Shown one piece after another: positions 1 to 7,230 of a DNA stretch of 64,000 nt (the stretch's first letter is position 1; each line of letters starts with the position of its first letter). Source of the stretch: CAVYBY01 sp963766935 (lineage in GTDB: Bacteria > Actinomycetota > UBA4738 > HRBIN12). The DNA is taken from positions 1 to 64,000 of the forward strand of contig CAVYBY010000010.1 of the NCBI GenBank assembly GCA_963766935.1, written 5' to 3'. Both the position numbers and the translations under genes were made by a program. The notes beneath the pieces are model-generated. The model made no database searches. It was not told the DNA's origin and saw only the letters and a program-made list of their open reading frames with translations.

Positions 1-72
1 TGACCCCTTCAACCGTCAGTATTACTGACCCGCACCCTCAGCAAACGTCTGCCCGAAAGGGCGAGACACCAC

Positions 73-192
73 GTTTCGGTGGTCATGGCGGAGGGGAAAC
101 ACCCGGTCCCATCCCGAACCCGGAAGTGAAGCCCTCCTGCGCCGATGGTACTGCCCTGGCGACGGGGTGGGAGAGTAGGTCGCCGCCGGAAC
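73..192 (+). rRNA. rrf: 5S ribosomal RNA
   Basis: This 120-nt stretch carries the conserved 5S core, including GTCCCATCCCGAACCCGGAA near position 107 and GGGAGAGTAGGTCGCCGCCG near its 3' end. Its 5' end (GTTTCGGTGG) pairs with its 3' end (CCGCCGGAAC) to form helix I. The first 72 bases look like 23S-5S spacer, so the rest of the operon lies to the left. A 13-bp terminator hairpin follows after 8 nt. Ends were set by helix I pairing and may be off by a base or two. Confidence 0.96.
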
Positions 193-200
193 ATCTCTAC

Positions 201-231
201 GAACGGGCCGCCCACACCGGGCGGCCCGTTC
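201..231 (+). terminator. Intrinsic terminator of the rRNA operon
   Basis: A perfect 13-bp stem (GAACGGGCCGCCC against GGGCGGCCCGTTC) with a 5-nt loop lies 8 nt after the 5S rRNA. It is followed by CGCGTTTGCG, a weak T tract of the kind usual in high-G+C genomes. Confidence 0.9.
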
Positions 232-249
232 GCGTTTGCGGACCGCCGG

Positions 250-255
250 TACGCT
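250..255 (+). promoter_or_regulatory. -10 element TACGCT (leaderless start of TPR gene)
   Basis: TACGCT ends 7 nt before the ATG at 263 and no Shine-Dalgarno sequence is present, so transcription probably starts at or next to the start codon. Confidence 0.6.
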
Positions 256-262
256 GAGCCCC

Positions 263-952
263 ATGCCGAAGGCGCTTCACCCTCGCAAAGGCTCGGGCGG
301 ACGACCCTCCACGCCCGAGCGCTCGCTCCTGTCAAAGGAGCTCGCCGAAGAGATCCGGCGCACGGCCAGGGTCCCCGATCAACGAAACGCCGGCGCCCGT
401 CTCGCTCGCGCCATCGAGCTCCTGGAACGCGGGGATCTCCCGGGAGCCACGAGCGAGGCCGTGAAGGCCAAGTCGCTCGCGCCGCGTTCGGCCGGAGCCC
501 GCGAGGTTCTGGGGCTCTGCCTCTACCAGCAGGGACACTGGAACGAGGCCCTGGCCGAGCTGAAGGCCTACCGGCGCTTCAGCGGGCGGGTCGACCAGAA
601 CCATCTGATCGCGGACTGCCTGCGGGCGCTGAAGCGACCCGCCGATGTCGTCAGCCTGGCCGAGGAAGAGCTGACCGGCATGGCGCCGCCGGCCGCAAAG
701 GCCGAGGCAGTCATCGTCGCGGCCTCCGCCCTCGCCGACGAGGGCCGCTACTCCGAAGCACTCGCCTTCCTTCGCCGCGCACGGACGAAGGAACAGGTGG
801 CCGCCGACTTCACCCTTCGCCTGTGGTACGTGAAGGGCGATGTTCTCGCCCGGGCCGGACGCAGGGCGGAGGCCGCCGCCGAGTTTCGCAAGATCGTCCG
901 CCACGACGCCGGCGCGTTCGACGCCGCGGAGCGCCTCTCAGAGCTCAGCTGA
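263..952 (+). CDS. TPR repeat protein (Rv1691-like)
   Basis: A 229-residue helical-repeat protein. A basic N-terminal tail is followed by a region rich in the alternating Ala/Leu/Tyr pattern of tetratricopeptide repeats, for example LGLCLYQQGHWNEALAELK and GRYSEALAFLRRAR. No catalytic motif or signal peptide is visible, so it is probably a cytoplasmic protein-interaction adaptor. A TPR protein occupies the same place before the HAD-tlyA-nadK-recN cluster in mycobacteria. The start was placed at 263, not at a GTG nine codons upstream, because the -10 element lies just before 263 and the upstream codons fall next to the terminator. The molecular role is unknown. Confidence 0.85.
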   Translation: MPKALHPRKGSGGRPSTPERSLLSKELAEEIRRTARVPDQRNAGARLARAIELLERGDLPGATSEAVKAKSLAPRSAGAREVLGLCLYQQGHWNEALAELKAYRRFSGRVDQNHLIADCLRALKRPADVVSLAEEELTGMAPPAAKAEAVIVAASALADEGRYSEALAFLRRARTKEQVAADFTLRLWYVKGDVLARAGRRAEAAAEFRKIVRHDAGAFDAAERLSELS

Positions 953-1039
953 GCCGGTTCTGCGACCCGGCGGCTCCCTCGGCCCCGTTCGCTTCTGATT
1001 CCCAACGTTTGCGCCAATAGCGAGCGAGCCCCTGCGCGT

Positions 1040-2002
1040 TCATGTGGATCGAGCCCAGGACGTTGTATCGCTCGAGATCGCCCGACTGTGGTGGGCGTCC
1101 GCGTCGTGCTCGAGGTCGCGCTCGGCTTCGGCGCGAAGTCTCGCCTCGATCCGCCCCTCGTCGGCTCCGGGGTCGGTGGCAAGCACCACCCGGACCGCCT
1201 CAGCCCAGGTTCGGATCCGCTCGGCGCCCCACTCGCAGCCTTCCTCGGTCGGCACCGGGCCGAAGTGCGACGTCAGCAGGATCGGCGCCGACGTGGCGCG
1301 GATCCGTTCGATGCTCGCCAGACCGGCCTCGATGTCCACCTCCGGGGGCGGCAACGACGGCCGGTAGCAGTGAGCCCAGGGCACGTGCCCGCCGACGGCT
1401 TCGCCGGTGAAGACCGCCCCGCTGCCGCCGTCCTCGATCGCGACGTGATGCGATGCGTGGCCCGGTGTGTACAGGATCCGGAACCGGCGGTCGCCGAGGT
1501 CGATCGTGTCGCCGTCCGTGATGGAACGGACCCGGCCGGCGTCGACCGGCAACGGCTCACCGAACAGGGCGCGCATCCGCTCCGGTCCGTACGTGCGCGC
1601 GGTGCTCGCCACGAGCCGGGTCGGGTCGACGATATGGGGCACCCCTCGCTCGTGCGCCCAGACGGTTGACCGAGGAAAGCGGGCGGTCAGGTGTCCGGCG
1701 GCTCCGGCGTGATCCAGGTGGATGTGCGTCACGACGATGTGGGCGAGATCGGCGGGACCGAGACCGGCGCAGTCCAGCCCCGCAAGCACCGAGTCGAGAT
1801 CGGCGGGCGGGCCCGTCTCGACGAGCGCCGGCTCCTGCCCCTCGACGATGTAGACGGCGTTCACCTCGGGGGCTCCCGCCAGGCCCGTGTCGAGCATCGT
1901 GATCCCATCTGCGACGGGGCGAAGCGTCGCCGCGGCGCGGCCATCGGTGGGATCCGACATGGCCGCAGTGTTGCACGCGGGCGTGCGAGAGTGCTCGGCC
2001 AT
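1040..2002 (-). CDS. Metallo-beta-lactamase-fold hydrolase
   Basis: A 320-residue cytoplasmic member of the metallo-beta-lactamase superfamily. It has the di-zinc motif THIHLDHAGAAGH, a later ligand in TPGHASHHV, a GEA turn that probably supplies the bridging acidic region, and a final histidine in LLTSHFGP. The arrangement resembles glyoxalase II-like and other thioester/lactone hydrolases. The substrate cannot be deduced. The first 14 residues look non-conserved, so an ATG at 1960 is an alternative start. It is convergent with the TPR gene and divergent from the DinB gene. Confidence 0.88.
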   Translation of the reverse strand: MAEHSRTPACNTAAMSDPTDGRAAATLRPVADGITMLDTGLAGAPEVNAVYIVEGQEPALVETGPPADLDSVLAGLDCAGLGPADLAHIVVTHIHLDHAGAAGHLTARFPRSTVWAHERGVPHIVDPTRLVASTARTYGPERMRALFGEPLPVDAGRVRSITDGDTIDLGDRRFRILYTPGHASHHVAIEDGGSGAVFTGEAVGGHVPWAHCYRPSLPPPEVDIEAGLASIERIRATSAPILLTSHFGPVPTEEGCEWGAERIRTWAEAVRVVLATDPGADEGRIEARLRAEAERDLEHDADAHHSRAISSDTTSWARST

Positions 2003-2027
2003 CCGTGGAGGATGGTGCGTCTCCTTG

Positions 2028-2033
2028 TAGCTT
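2028..2033 (+). promoter_or_regulatory. -10 element TAGCTT before DinB gene
   Basis: TAGCTT ends 7 nt before the ATG at 2041, with no Shine-Dalgarno sequence, matching the leaderless pattern seen elsewhere in the window. Confidence 0.45.
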
Positions 2034-2040
2034 CCAGGCC

Positions 2041-2564
2041 ATGTCGGGTACGCCGGTTCTCCAGCCGTTCTATCGGGGCTGGGCGGATCACCAGCGACTC
2101 CTCCTGGCCGCCATCGCCGATCTCAGCCGGGACCAGCTCGCGCTTCGGACCGCCCGGCCGAGTGGACGATCTGGCAGATCGCCGGCCACATGGCCGGGTC
2201 TCGCGCGTACTCGTTTCACGACATCCTCGGCGAGGGCGACCGGGCCGTCCGCGACCGGTTCCGCGTCGCGAGCACGACCGTCGTCGGCCTGTCGCTCGAG
2301 GACGCGGGATGGGAGGACGACGAGAGCCATCCTCGAACGGGCGCCGAGATCGTCGAGGCGTTTCACGAGACCTGGGGCGTCATCGCGGAATGCATCGAGC
2401 GTTGGACGCCGGACGACCTGGCCGTCCAGCTCCGTCAGGGTTCCGCCGACCGTTTCACGACGCGCGGGTGGGTGCTCTGGCACCTCATCGAGCACGAGGC
2501 GCACCACGGAGGAGCGATCTCGCTCATTCTCGGAAGCAACGGACTGCCCGGCCTGGACATCTAG
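2041..2564 (+). pseudogene. DinB/DUF664-family protein, frameshifted
   Basis: A DinB-like four-helix-bundle protein whose reading frame is broken once. The first ~40 codons (MSGTPVLQPFYRGWADHQRL...) read in one frame, and the rest (EWTIWQIAGHMAGSRAYSF and onward to GLPGLDI) in another. Adding a single base near 2158-2162 restores one ORF of ~174 residues. The family's metal-binding histidines are present: one in IAGHMAG and two in WHLIEHEAHH. DinB proteins are metal-dependent enzymes, some of them thiol transferases. Because both halves are intact and well conserved, a sequencing error is as likely as a real mutation. Confidence 0.75.
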
Positions 2565-2663
2565 GCCAGCCGCGGCGGAGTCGTGTCGGTCGTCCCGCGT
2601 ACCGTGTCCTCTTCGTGAGCCGGTCACCTCTCCTGCGGGCTCGTCGGCGTGAAGGAGGGTGCC

Positions 2664-3017
2664 ATGGTGACGGTGAACGTGGTGGTGCTGGCCGGGACGG
2701 TCGCGGCCGATCCGGTGCAGCGGACGATGCCTTCGGGCGACGAGGTGACGGAGCTTCGCGTCTCGGTGCCCGACTCCGGCCGGCGGTTGTTGCCGCTGCC
2801 AGTTGCGGCGTGGCATCAAACGGTCGGCCGGCGGGTCCTGAAGGGAATCGCAAAGGGAGACCGGGTGCTCGTTCACGGACAGCTCGTCCGCCGGTTCTAC
2901 CGGAGCGGCGCCGGCGCGCGGAGCCTGACCGAGGTCGTGGCGACGGGCATCCGCAAGCTCGAGACGGAGGAAGCCGAGAAGCCGGGATCGGGAGCCAGGA
3001 TCACTCGAGGGGCATGA
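2664..3017 (+). CDS. Short single-stranded DNA-binding (OB-fold) protein
   Basis: A 117-residue protein with the SSB OB-fold pattern: VNVVVLAGTVAADPVQRTMPSG, then LRVSVPD, LPVAAWHQTVG and KGDRVLVHGQL. It is shorter than replicative SSB (about 165-180 residues) and lacks the glycine/proline-rich linker and the acidic DDDIPF-type tail that recruits partner proteins. It is therefore probably an accessory SSB paralogue. The start at 2664 is supported by AAGGAGG just upstream; a GTG at 2649 lies ahead of that site. Its 3' end overlaps the convergent DUF1015 gene by 17 bp. Confidence 0.8.
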   Translation: MVTVNVVVLAGTVAADPVQRTMPSGDEVTELRVSVPDSGRRLLPLPVAAWHQTVGRRVLKGIAKGDRVLVHGQLVRRFYRSGAGARSLTEVVATGIRKLETEEAEKPGSGARITRGA

Positions 3018-4188
3018 CGACGACGCCGGTTCGCGGCTTCGGCCAGAAGAACGTCGATTTCGTCGGGAACCGTCCGCCGGCCACCGCCACCTCGCGGATG
3101 CGCTCGGGGGTGGTCGGCGGGAGGAACCACGCGGCGACGGCGCTCCCGGTTCGAACCGCGTCGAGGGCGGCGGCCGCGTCCGGTGTGTGCCGGAGCGCGT
3201 CGAGGACCGACCCGGCGCCCCGGAGGCCGTCGACGAACGGGTCGAGGATCTCGCGGTGCAGTGCCAGGACCGCCGGCGGCGGACCGGCGAGGGTGGACGC
3301 CGACAGGACGATCCCGTCGCCACCCCGAACGGCGGTGCCGTAGCGGAGGCCGTCGTCGCTCAGCTCGTGCAAGAGGCTCGGAAGATCCGGGACGGGCTCG
3401 CCTGCGTGCGGCGGATCGCCCGCGACCTGGATGCGGTGGTACGGCAGAACCGGCACGTCGTGCACCCCGGCCTCGACGACGAGGGCGAGCAGACGGTCCC
3501 AGGGTCCCGGCCCTTCCGACGCGTGCATCTCGCGCTGGAACGCGAGGGCGGTCGCATACCGGTGGTGGCCGTCCGCGATCAGCAGCGGCTCGTCGGCGAG
3601 CCATCGGTCGACCGGCTCCTCGGCACTCGCGGTCCACACCCGATGTTCCACGCCCTCCTCGTCGACCAGCTGCCACGACGGCTGCGTTTCGGCGACGCGA
3701 TCCAGCATCCGGGCGAGCCCGGGGACCGGTCGCGTCGCGATCGTGTAGACGGCCGACAGATGACAGCGGATCGATCGCAGCAGGGCGAGCCGGTCCTCGA
3801 CCGGACCCGGCATCACGTCCTCATGCGGAATCACGCCGCCACCGGGTGGTTCGATCTGGAGCGCGCAGAACACGCCCCGCACGCGATGCGTCGACCCCTC
3901 CCGCCGGTAGCGCATCTCGTAGGGGTAGTACGAGGGCTCCGGGGCAAGGCGCATCGCACCTCGTTCGATCCAGGAACGGAGCAGGTCGGCCGAGCCGGTG
4001 TGGGGCTCGCCGATTCCCCCCGGATCCGGCCGAAGATCCAAGTGGACGACGTTGAAGGGGCTTGCGCCGGCTCGGCGGCGCCGGTCCTCGTCGCTGATAA
4101 CGTCGTACGGCGGCGCGGTCACGCGGTCGAGCGCCCCGACGACCGACTGGTCGTACACCAGACCGCGAAACGAAGCGACTCGGGGCAT
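3001..4188 (-). CDS. DUF1015 family protein
   Basis: A 395-residue protein matching the DUF1015 family along its length. It has the N-terminal RGLVYD and APPYDVISDE motifs, a central ADGHHRYATALAF motif, and the family's closing STFFWPKPRTG segment. Family members are widespread but uncharacterised; some have been linked to nucleotide kinase-like functions without firm proof, so no activity is assigned. A TATACA element ends 6 nt before the ATG, suggesting a leaderless message. The gene is divergent from the HAD phosphatase with only 5 bp between start codons. Confidence 0.9.
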   Translation of the reverse strand: MPRVASFRGLVYDQSVVGALDRVTAPPYDVISDEDRRRRAGASPFNVVHLDLRPDPGGIGEPHTGSADLLRSWIERGAMRLAPEPSYYPYEMRYRREGSTHRVRGVFCALQIEPPGGGVIPHEDVMPGPVEDRLALLRSIRCHLSAVYTIATRPVPGLARMLDRVAETQPSWQLVDEEGVEHRVWTASAEEPVDRWLADEPLLIADGHHRYATALAFQREMHASEGPGPWDRLLALVVEAGVHDVPVLPYHRIQVAGDPPHAGEPVPDLPSLLHELSDDGLRYGTAVRGGDGIVLSASTLAGPPPAVLALHREILDPFVDGLRGAGSVLDALRHTPDAAAALDAVRTGSAVAAWFLPPTTPERIREVAVAGGRFPTKSTFFWPKPRTGVVVMPLE

Positions 4189-4193
4189 GCCTC

Positions 4194-5024
4194 TTGTATA
4201 ACAGCGATCCCGACCCGGACTCCCCAGCGGCGGTCGTCGACGGATACGACGCGGTGCTGCTCGATCTGGACGGGACCCTGTTCCGCGGCGACGAACCGAT
4301 CACGGCGGCGGCGCCAACGATCGCGGCGCTCCGCGCGCGCGGGACCCGGATGGCGTTCATCACGAACAACTCGAGCGCGCCGCCGGAAAACGTCGCGCGA
4401 AAGCTTGCGGCCATGGGCATCGAGGCGTCCTCCGGCGAGATCGTGACGTCGGCGGAGGTGACGGCGGACCTGCTCTCGGAACGGGCCGTTGGATCCGTCT
4501 TCGTGATCGGGGAGGAGGGAATCCGCAGCGCGCTTGCCGGCCGGGGCATCTCGGTCCTCGACGACGCACCGTCGGTCGACGTCGTCGTCGTGGGATTCGA
4601 CCGCGCGGCGACCTACGAGACCCTCAGGCGCGCATCGGTTCTCGTCGATCGCGGCGCGGCGCTCGTGGCGACGAACCGTGACGCATCCTTTCCCGCGCCC
4701 GGCGGCGAGCGCTGGCCGGGAGCCGGGGCGCTGCTGGCGGTGATCGAGACCACGACCGGTGCCCACGCCGAGGTGGTCGGCAAGCCCGCCGCTCCGTTGT
4801 TTGCCGCCGCGCTCTCGCGGGCCGGCGGGACGAGGCCGCTCGTCGTCGGGGATCGCCTCCAGACAGACATCGCCGGCGCAGCGGCCTTGGGGTGGGACTC
4901 GCTGTTCGTCCTCAGCGGTGTGAACGGACGCGGCGACCTGCGCGCCTTGGCGATCGCGCCGACGTACGTGGGCGAGGATGTCGGCGCGTTGCTCATCGAG
5001 CGGGGACGCCTGGGCGCGGGGTAA
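4194..5024 (+). CDS. HAD-superfamily phosphatase (NagD/GPP type)
   Basis: A 276-residue haloacid dehalogenase hydrolase of the NagD/glycerol-3-phosphate phosphatase type. Motif I is LLDLDGTLFRG, motif II is FITNNSSAPP, motif III includes the lysine of VVGKPAAP, and motif IV is VVGDRLQTDIAGA, with a cap domain between motifs II and III. Mycobacterial Rv1692 sits at the same place before tlyA and has this fold. The TTG at 4194 is an awkward start because it lies over the divergent promoter. A GTG at 4254, directly before LLDLDGTL, would give 256 residues and may be the true start. Confidence 0.88.
   Translation: MYNSDPDPDSPAAVVDGYDAVLLDLDGTLFRGDEPITAAAPTIAALRARGTRMAFITNNSSAPPENVARKLAAMGIEASSGEIVTSAEVTADLLSERAVGSVFVIGEEGIRSALAGRGISVLDDAPSVDVVVVGFDRAATYETLRRASVLVDRGAALVATNRDASFPAPGGERWPGAGALLAVIETTTGAHAEVVGKPAAPLFAAALSRAGGTRPLVVGDRLQTDIAGAAALGWDSLFVLSGVNGRGDLRALAIAPTYVGEDVGALLIERGRLGAG
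4195..4200 (-). promoter_or_regulatory. -10 element TATACA of DUF1015 gene
   Basis: Read on the minus strand, TATACA ends 6 nt before the ATG at 4188. The same bases form TATAAC on the plus strand (4197-4202), so a compact bidirectional promoter may serve both divergent genes. Confidence 0.6.
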
Positions 5025-5031
5025 CCGCCGG

Positions 5032-5037
5032 TATGCT
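5032..5037 (+). promoter_or_regulatory. -10 element TATGCT
   Basis: TATGCT lies 51 nt before the ATG at 5089, in the short gap after the HAD gene. It probably gives a leadered transcript of the next gene and possibly of tlyA-nadK. Confidence 0.4.
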
Positions 5038-5088
5038 GACTCCCAGGAGACTCGGCAGGGTCTCGATCGAGCGAAAGCGGAGGTGGCC

Positions 5089-5517
5089 ATGAACGTCGAG
5101 GAGATGAAGAAGACGGTTGAGGCCATGCTGGAGACGCTGACGCCGGCGCGAGCCCAGCGGATGGCGTCCAGCATCGCGGGACCCGCAGAGGCCAAGGAGC
5201 AGGTTTCGAAGATGGCGGCGGAGTTGCTGCAATGGTCCCAGCGGAGCGCCGAGCGGCTCCAGGTCGTCGTGCGCCGCGAGATCGAGTCGCAACTGCGCAC
5301 CGTCGGCGTCGCGACGCGGGCGGACCTGGACGCACTGGCCAAACGCGTGCGAGCGCTCGAACGGTCGGCCTCGGGCCGCAGCCCCCAGAAGGCGGCCAAG
5401 AAGGCGACCAAGAAGGCCACCGCCAAGCGGGCCGCCTCCAAGCGTGCCACGTCCAAAGCGGCCACATCCACCCGTCGAACGGCGACGACCCGGACCGGGC
5501 GGGGCCGGTCGGCGTGA
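5089..5517 (+). CDS. Coiled-coil protein with histone H1-like basic tail
   Basis: A 142-residue protein that I do not recognise by name. Residues 1-95 are a predicted helical, coiled-coil region (VEEMKKTVEAMLETLTPARA, then MAAELLQWSQRSAERLQ) resembling phasin/UbiK-type small proteins. Residues ~100-142 are a Lys/Ala/Thr/Arg-rich tail with repeated AKKATKKA-like units, as in histone H1-like DNA-binding tails. The start is supported by GGAGG upstream. Mycobacteria have a small hypothetical gene (Rv1693) between the HAD and tlyA genes, so the position is conserved. A nucleic-acid-binding role is inferred from the tail only. Confidence 0.8.
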   Translation: MNVEEMKKTVEAMLETLTPARAQRMASSIAGPAEAKEQVSKMAAELLQWSQRSAERLQVVVRREIESQLRTVGVATRADLDALAKRVRALERSASGRSPQKAAKKATKKATAKRAASKRATSKAATSTRRTATTRTGRGRSA

Positions 5518-5533
5518 CGGGCCGGGGGACCCG

Positions 5534-6358
5534 GTGAGGCGGAGGCTCGACGCCGAGCTCGTGCGGCGCGGGCTTGCCTCGAATCCGACGGAGGCACGGA
5601 TGGCCGTTCGCGACCGGCTCGTATCCGTCCGAGGCGCGATCGCCACCAAAGCCGGATCGATGGTTGCCCCCGAAGACGCCCTGTCGCTGTCGTCGTCCCC
5701 GCGCCCCTTCGTTTCCAGGGGCGGTTCCAAGCTGGCCGCCGCGCTCGACCGGTTCGCGGTGGATCCCGCCGCCCGTGTCTGCGTCGACGCCGGCGCGTCC
5801 ACCGGAGGGTTCACCGACTGTCTCCTCCAAGGCGGCGCCGCTCACGTGGTGGCCGTCGACGTCGGGTACGGCCAGCTCGACTGGAAGCTTCGATCGGATC
5901 CCCGGGTAAGTGTGCTCGAGCGGACCAACGTCCGGAATCTCGATCTCGCGGGGATCGCGCCCGCTCCCGATCTCGTGGTCGCGGATCTCTCGTTCATCTC
6001 GCTCCGCTTGGTCGCGGCCGCGCTCGTTCGGGTGGCCGCGCCCGGTGCGACATTCGTGCTCCTCGTCAAGCCGCAGTTCGAGGCCGGCCGCGATGAGGTC
6101 GGCTCGAAGGGCGTGGTGCGAGACCCGGGCGTCTGGCTGCGGGTGCTCGAGGGCGTCCGAGACGAGCTCACCGCACTCGGCGTCCGGACGACGGGGGCCA
6201 TGGCCTCACCGCTGCTGGGCCCGGCGGGGAACGTGGAGTTCTTCCTCCATGCGGGCGGGAACGCCCAGGGACCCGCCGACGCGGCCGATCTGGATGCCGC
6301 GGTCGCCGAGGGCATGTCGCTCGCCGCGAAGACGCTCGAATCCGAGGGGGCCAAATGA
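5534..6358 (+). CDS. tlyA: TlyA-type rRNA 2'-O-methyltransferase
   Basis: A 274-residue two-domain protein. Residues 1-60 are an S4 RNA-binding domain, including LDAELVRRGLASNPTEARM. The rest is an FtsJ-like Rossmann methyltransferase with the SAM-binding loop DAGASTGGFTDCLL and the motifs ADLSFIS and LLVKPQFE. TlyA proteins methylate ribose 2'-OH groups in 16S and 23S rRNA, and loss gives capreomycin resistance in mycobacteria. The GTG start at 5534 matches the usual ~270-residue length. The stop overlaps the nadK start as ATGA, so the two are probably co-translated. Confidence 0.94.
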   Translation: MRRRLDAELVRRGLASNPTEARMAVRDRLVSVRGAIATKAGSMVAPEDALSLSSSPRPFVSRGGSKLAAALDRFAVDPAARVCVDAGASTGGFTDCLLQGGAAHVVAVDVGYGQLDWKLRSDPRVSVLERTNVRNLDLAGIAPAPDLVVADLSFISLRLVAAALVRVAAPGATFVLLVKPQFEAGRDEVGSKGVVRDPGVWLRVLEGVRDELTALGVRTTGAMASPLLGPAGNVEFFLHAGGNAQGPADAADLDAAVAEGMSLAAKTLESEGAK

Positions 6359-7221
6359 GCGTCGTCGGGCTGATCGTCCACCCGCGCCGGCCCTGGGCGG
6401 ACACGGCCGCCGAGAGCCTCGGCGCGCGGCTCTCGGCCGCGGGCATCGAGAGCGTGCGGCTCCCCGACGGGCCGGTTCCCGGCGCCGGTACGGAGTCCCT
6501 CGACCTCATCGTCTCGGTGGGCGGGGACGGCACCTTTCTCCGGGCCGCGCTCGTGGCCGCCGGCATCGGCTGCCCGGTGCTCGGCGTCAAGGTCGGGCGG
6601 ATGGGATTTCTCACGGAGGTGGAGCCCGAGGGCGCCTCGGAGGTGGTGCTGCGGGCGCTCGCGGGCGAGGCGCCGATCGAGGAACGGATGGCCCTGTCGG
6701 CCGATCCGGTGGAGGGGGCGTGGTTCCAGCCGCAGTGGGCGCTCAACGAGATCATGGTCGAGAAGGAGAGCCGCCACCGGCTGGTCAGGCTCCGGGTCGA
6801 AGTGGACGGGGAGTACGTGACGACCTTCTCCGCCGACGGCGTGATCGTCGCGACGCCGACCGGGTCCACCGCCTACTCCTTCTCCTCGCGCGGCCCGATC
6901 GTCGCCCCGGGGCTGGACTGTCTGGTGGTGACCCCGATCGCCGCCCACATGGTGTTCGACCGCTCGTTCGTCCTCGAGCCGACCCGGGTCGTCGAGCTCC
7001 GCGTGGAAGGCGAGGAAAACGCCCTGGTCTCGGCGGACGGCCGTGGGAGCGTCGAGCTTCCGATCGGTGGGGGCGTCAGGATCCGCCGGTCGGACCGGCC
7101 CGCGCGGCTCGTCCGGCGGGTGGGCGGCCCGCCGTTCCTGTCCCTCGTGCGGGACAAGTTCGGCCTCCCCGACGACCCGGGGAGCTCGCGCGGTGCGGGA
7201 GACGTCGGCGACGACGGCTAG
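6355..7221 (+). CDS. nadK: NAD kinase
   Basis: A 288-residue ATP (or polyphosphate)-NAD kinase that makes NADP. It has the catalytic GGDGTF motif at residues 56-61, then GRMGFLTE, the conserved NE of ALNEIMVEKESRHRLVRL, and the C-terminal GVIVATPTGSTAYSFSSRGP loop. Length and motif spacing are normal. The start overlaps the tlyA stop (ATGA) and recN begins 9 bp after its stop. The tlyA-nadK-recN order is typical of Actinomycetota. Confidence 0.97.
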   Translation: MSVVGLIVHPRRPWADTAAESLGARLSAAGIESVRLPDGPVPGAGTESLDLIVSVGGDGTFLRAALVAAGIGCPVLGVKVGRMGFLTEVEPEGASEVVLRALAGEAPIEERMALSADPVEGAWFQPQWALNEIMVEKESRHRLVRLRVEVDGEYVTTFSADGVIVATPTGSTAYSFSSRGPIVAPGLDCLVVTPIAAHMVFDRSFVLEPTRVVELRVEGEENALVSADGRGSVELPIGGGVRIRRSDRPARLVRRVGGPPFLSLVRDKFGLPDDPGSSRGAGDVGDDG

Positions 7222-7230
7222 GATCGCCGG

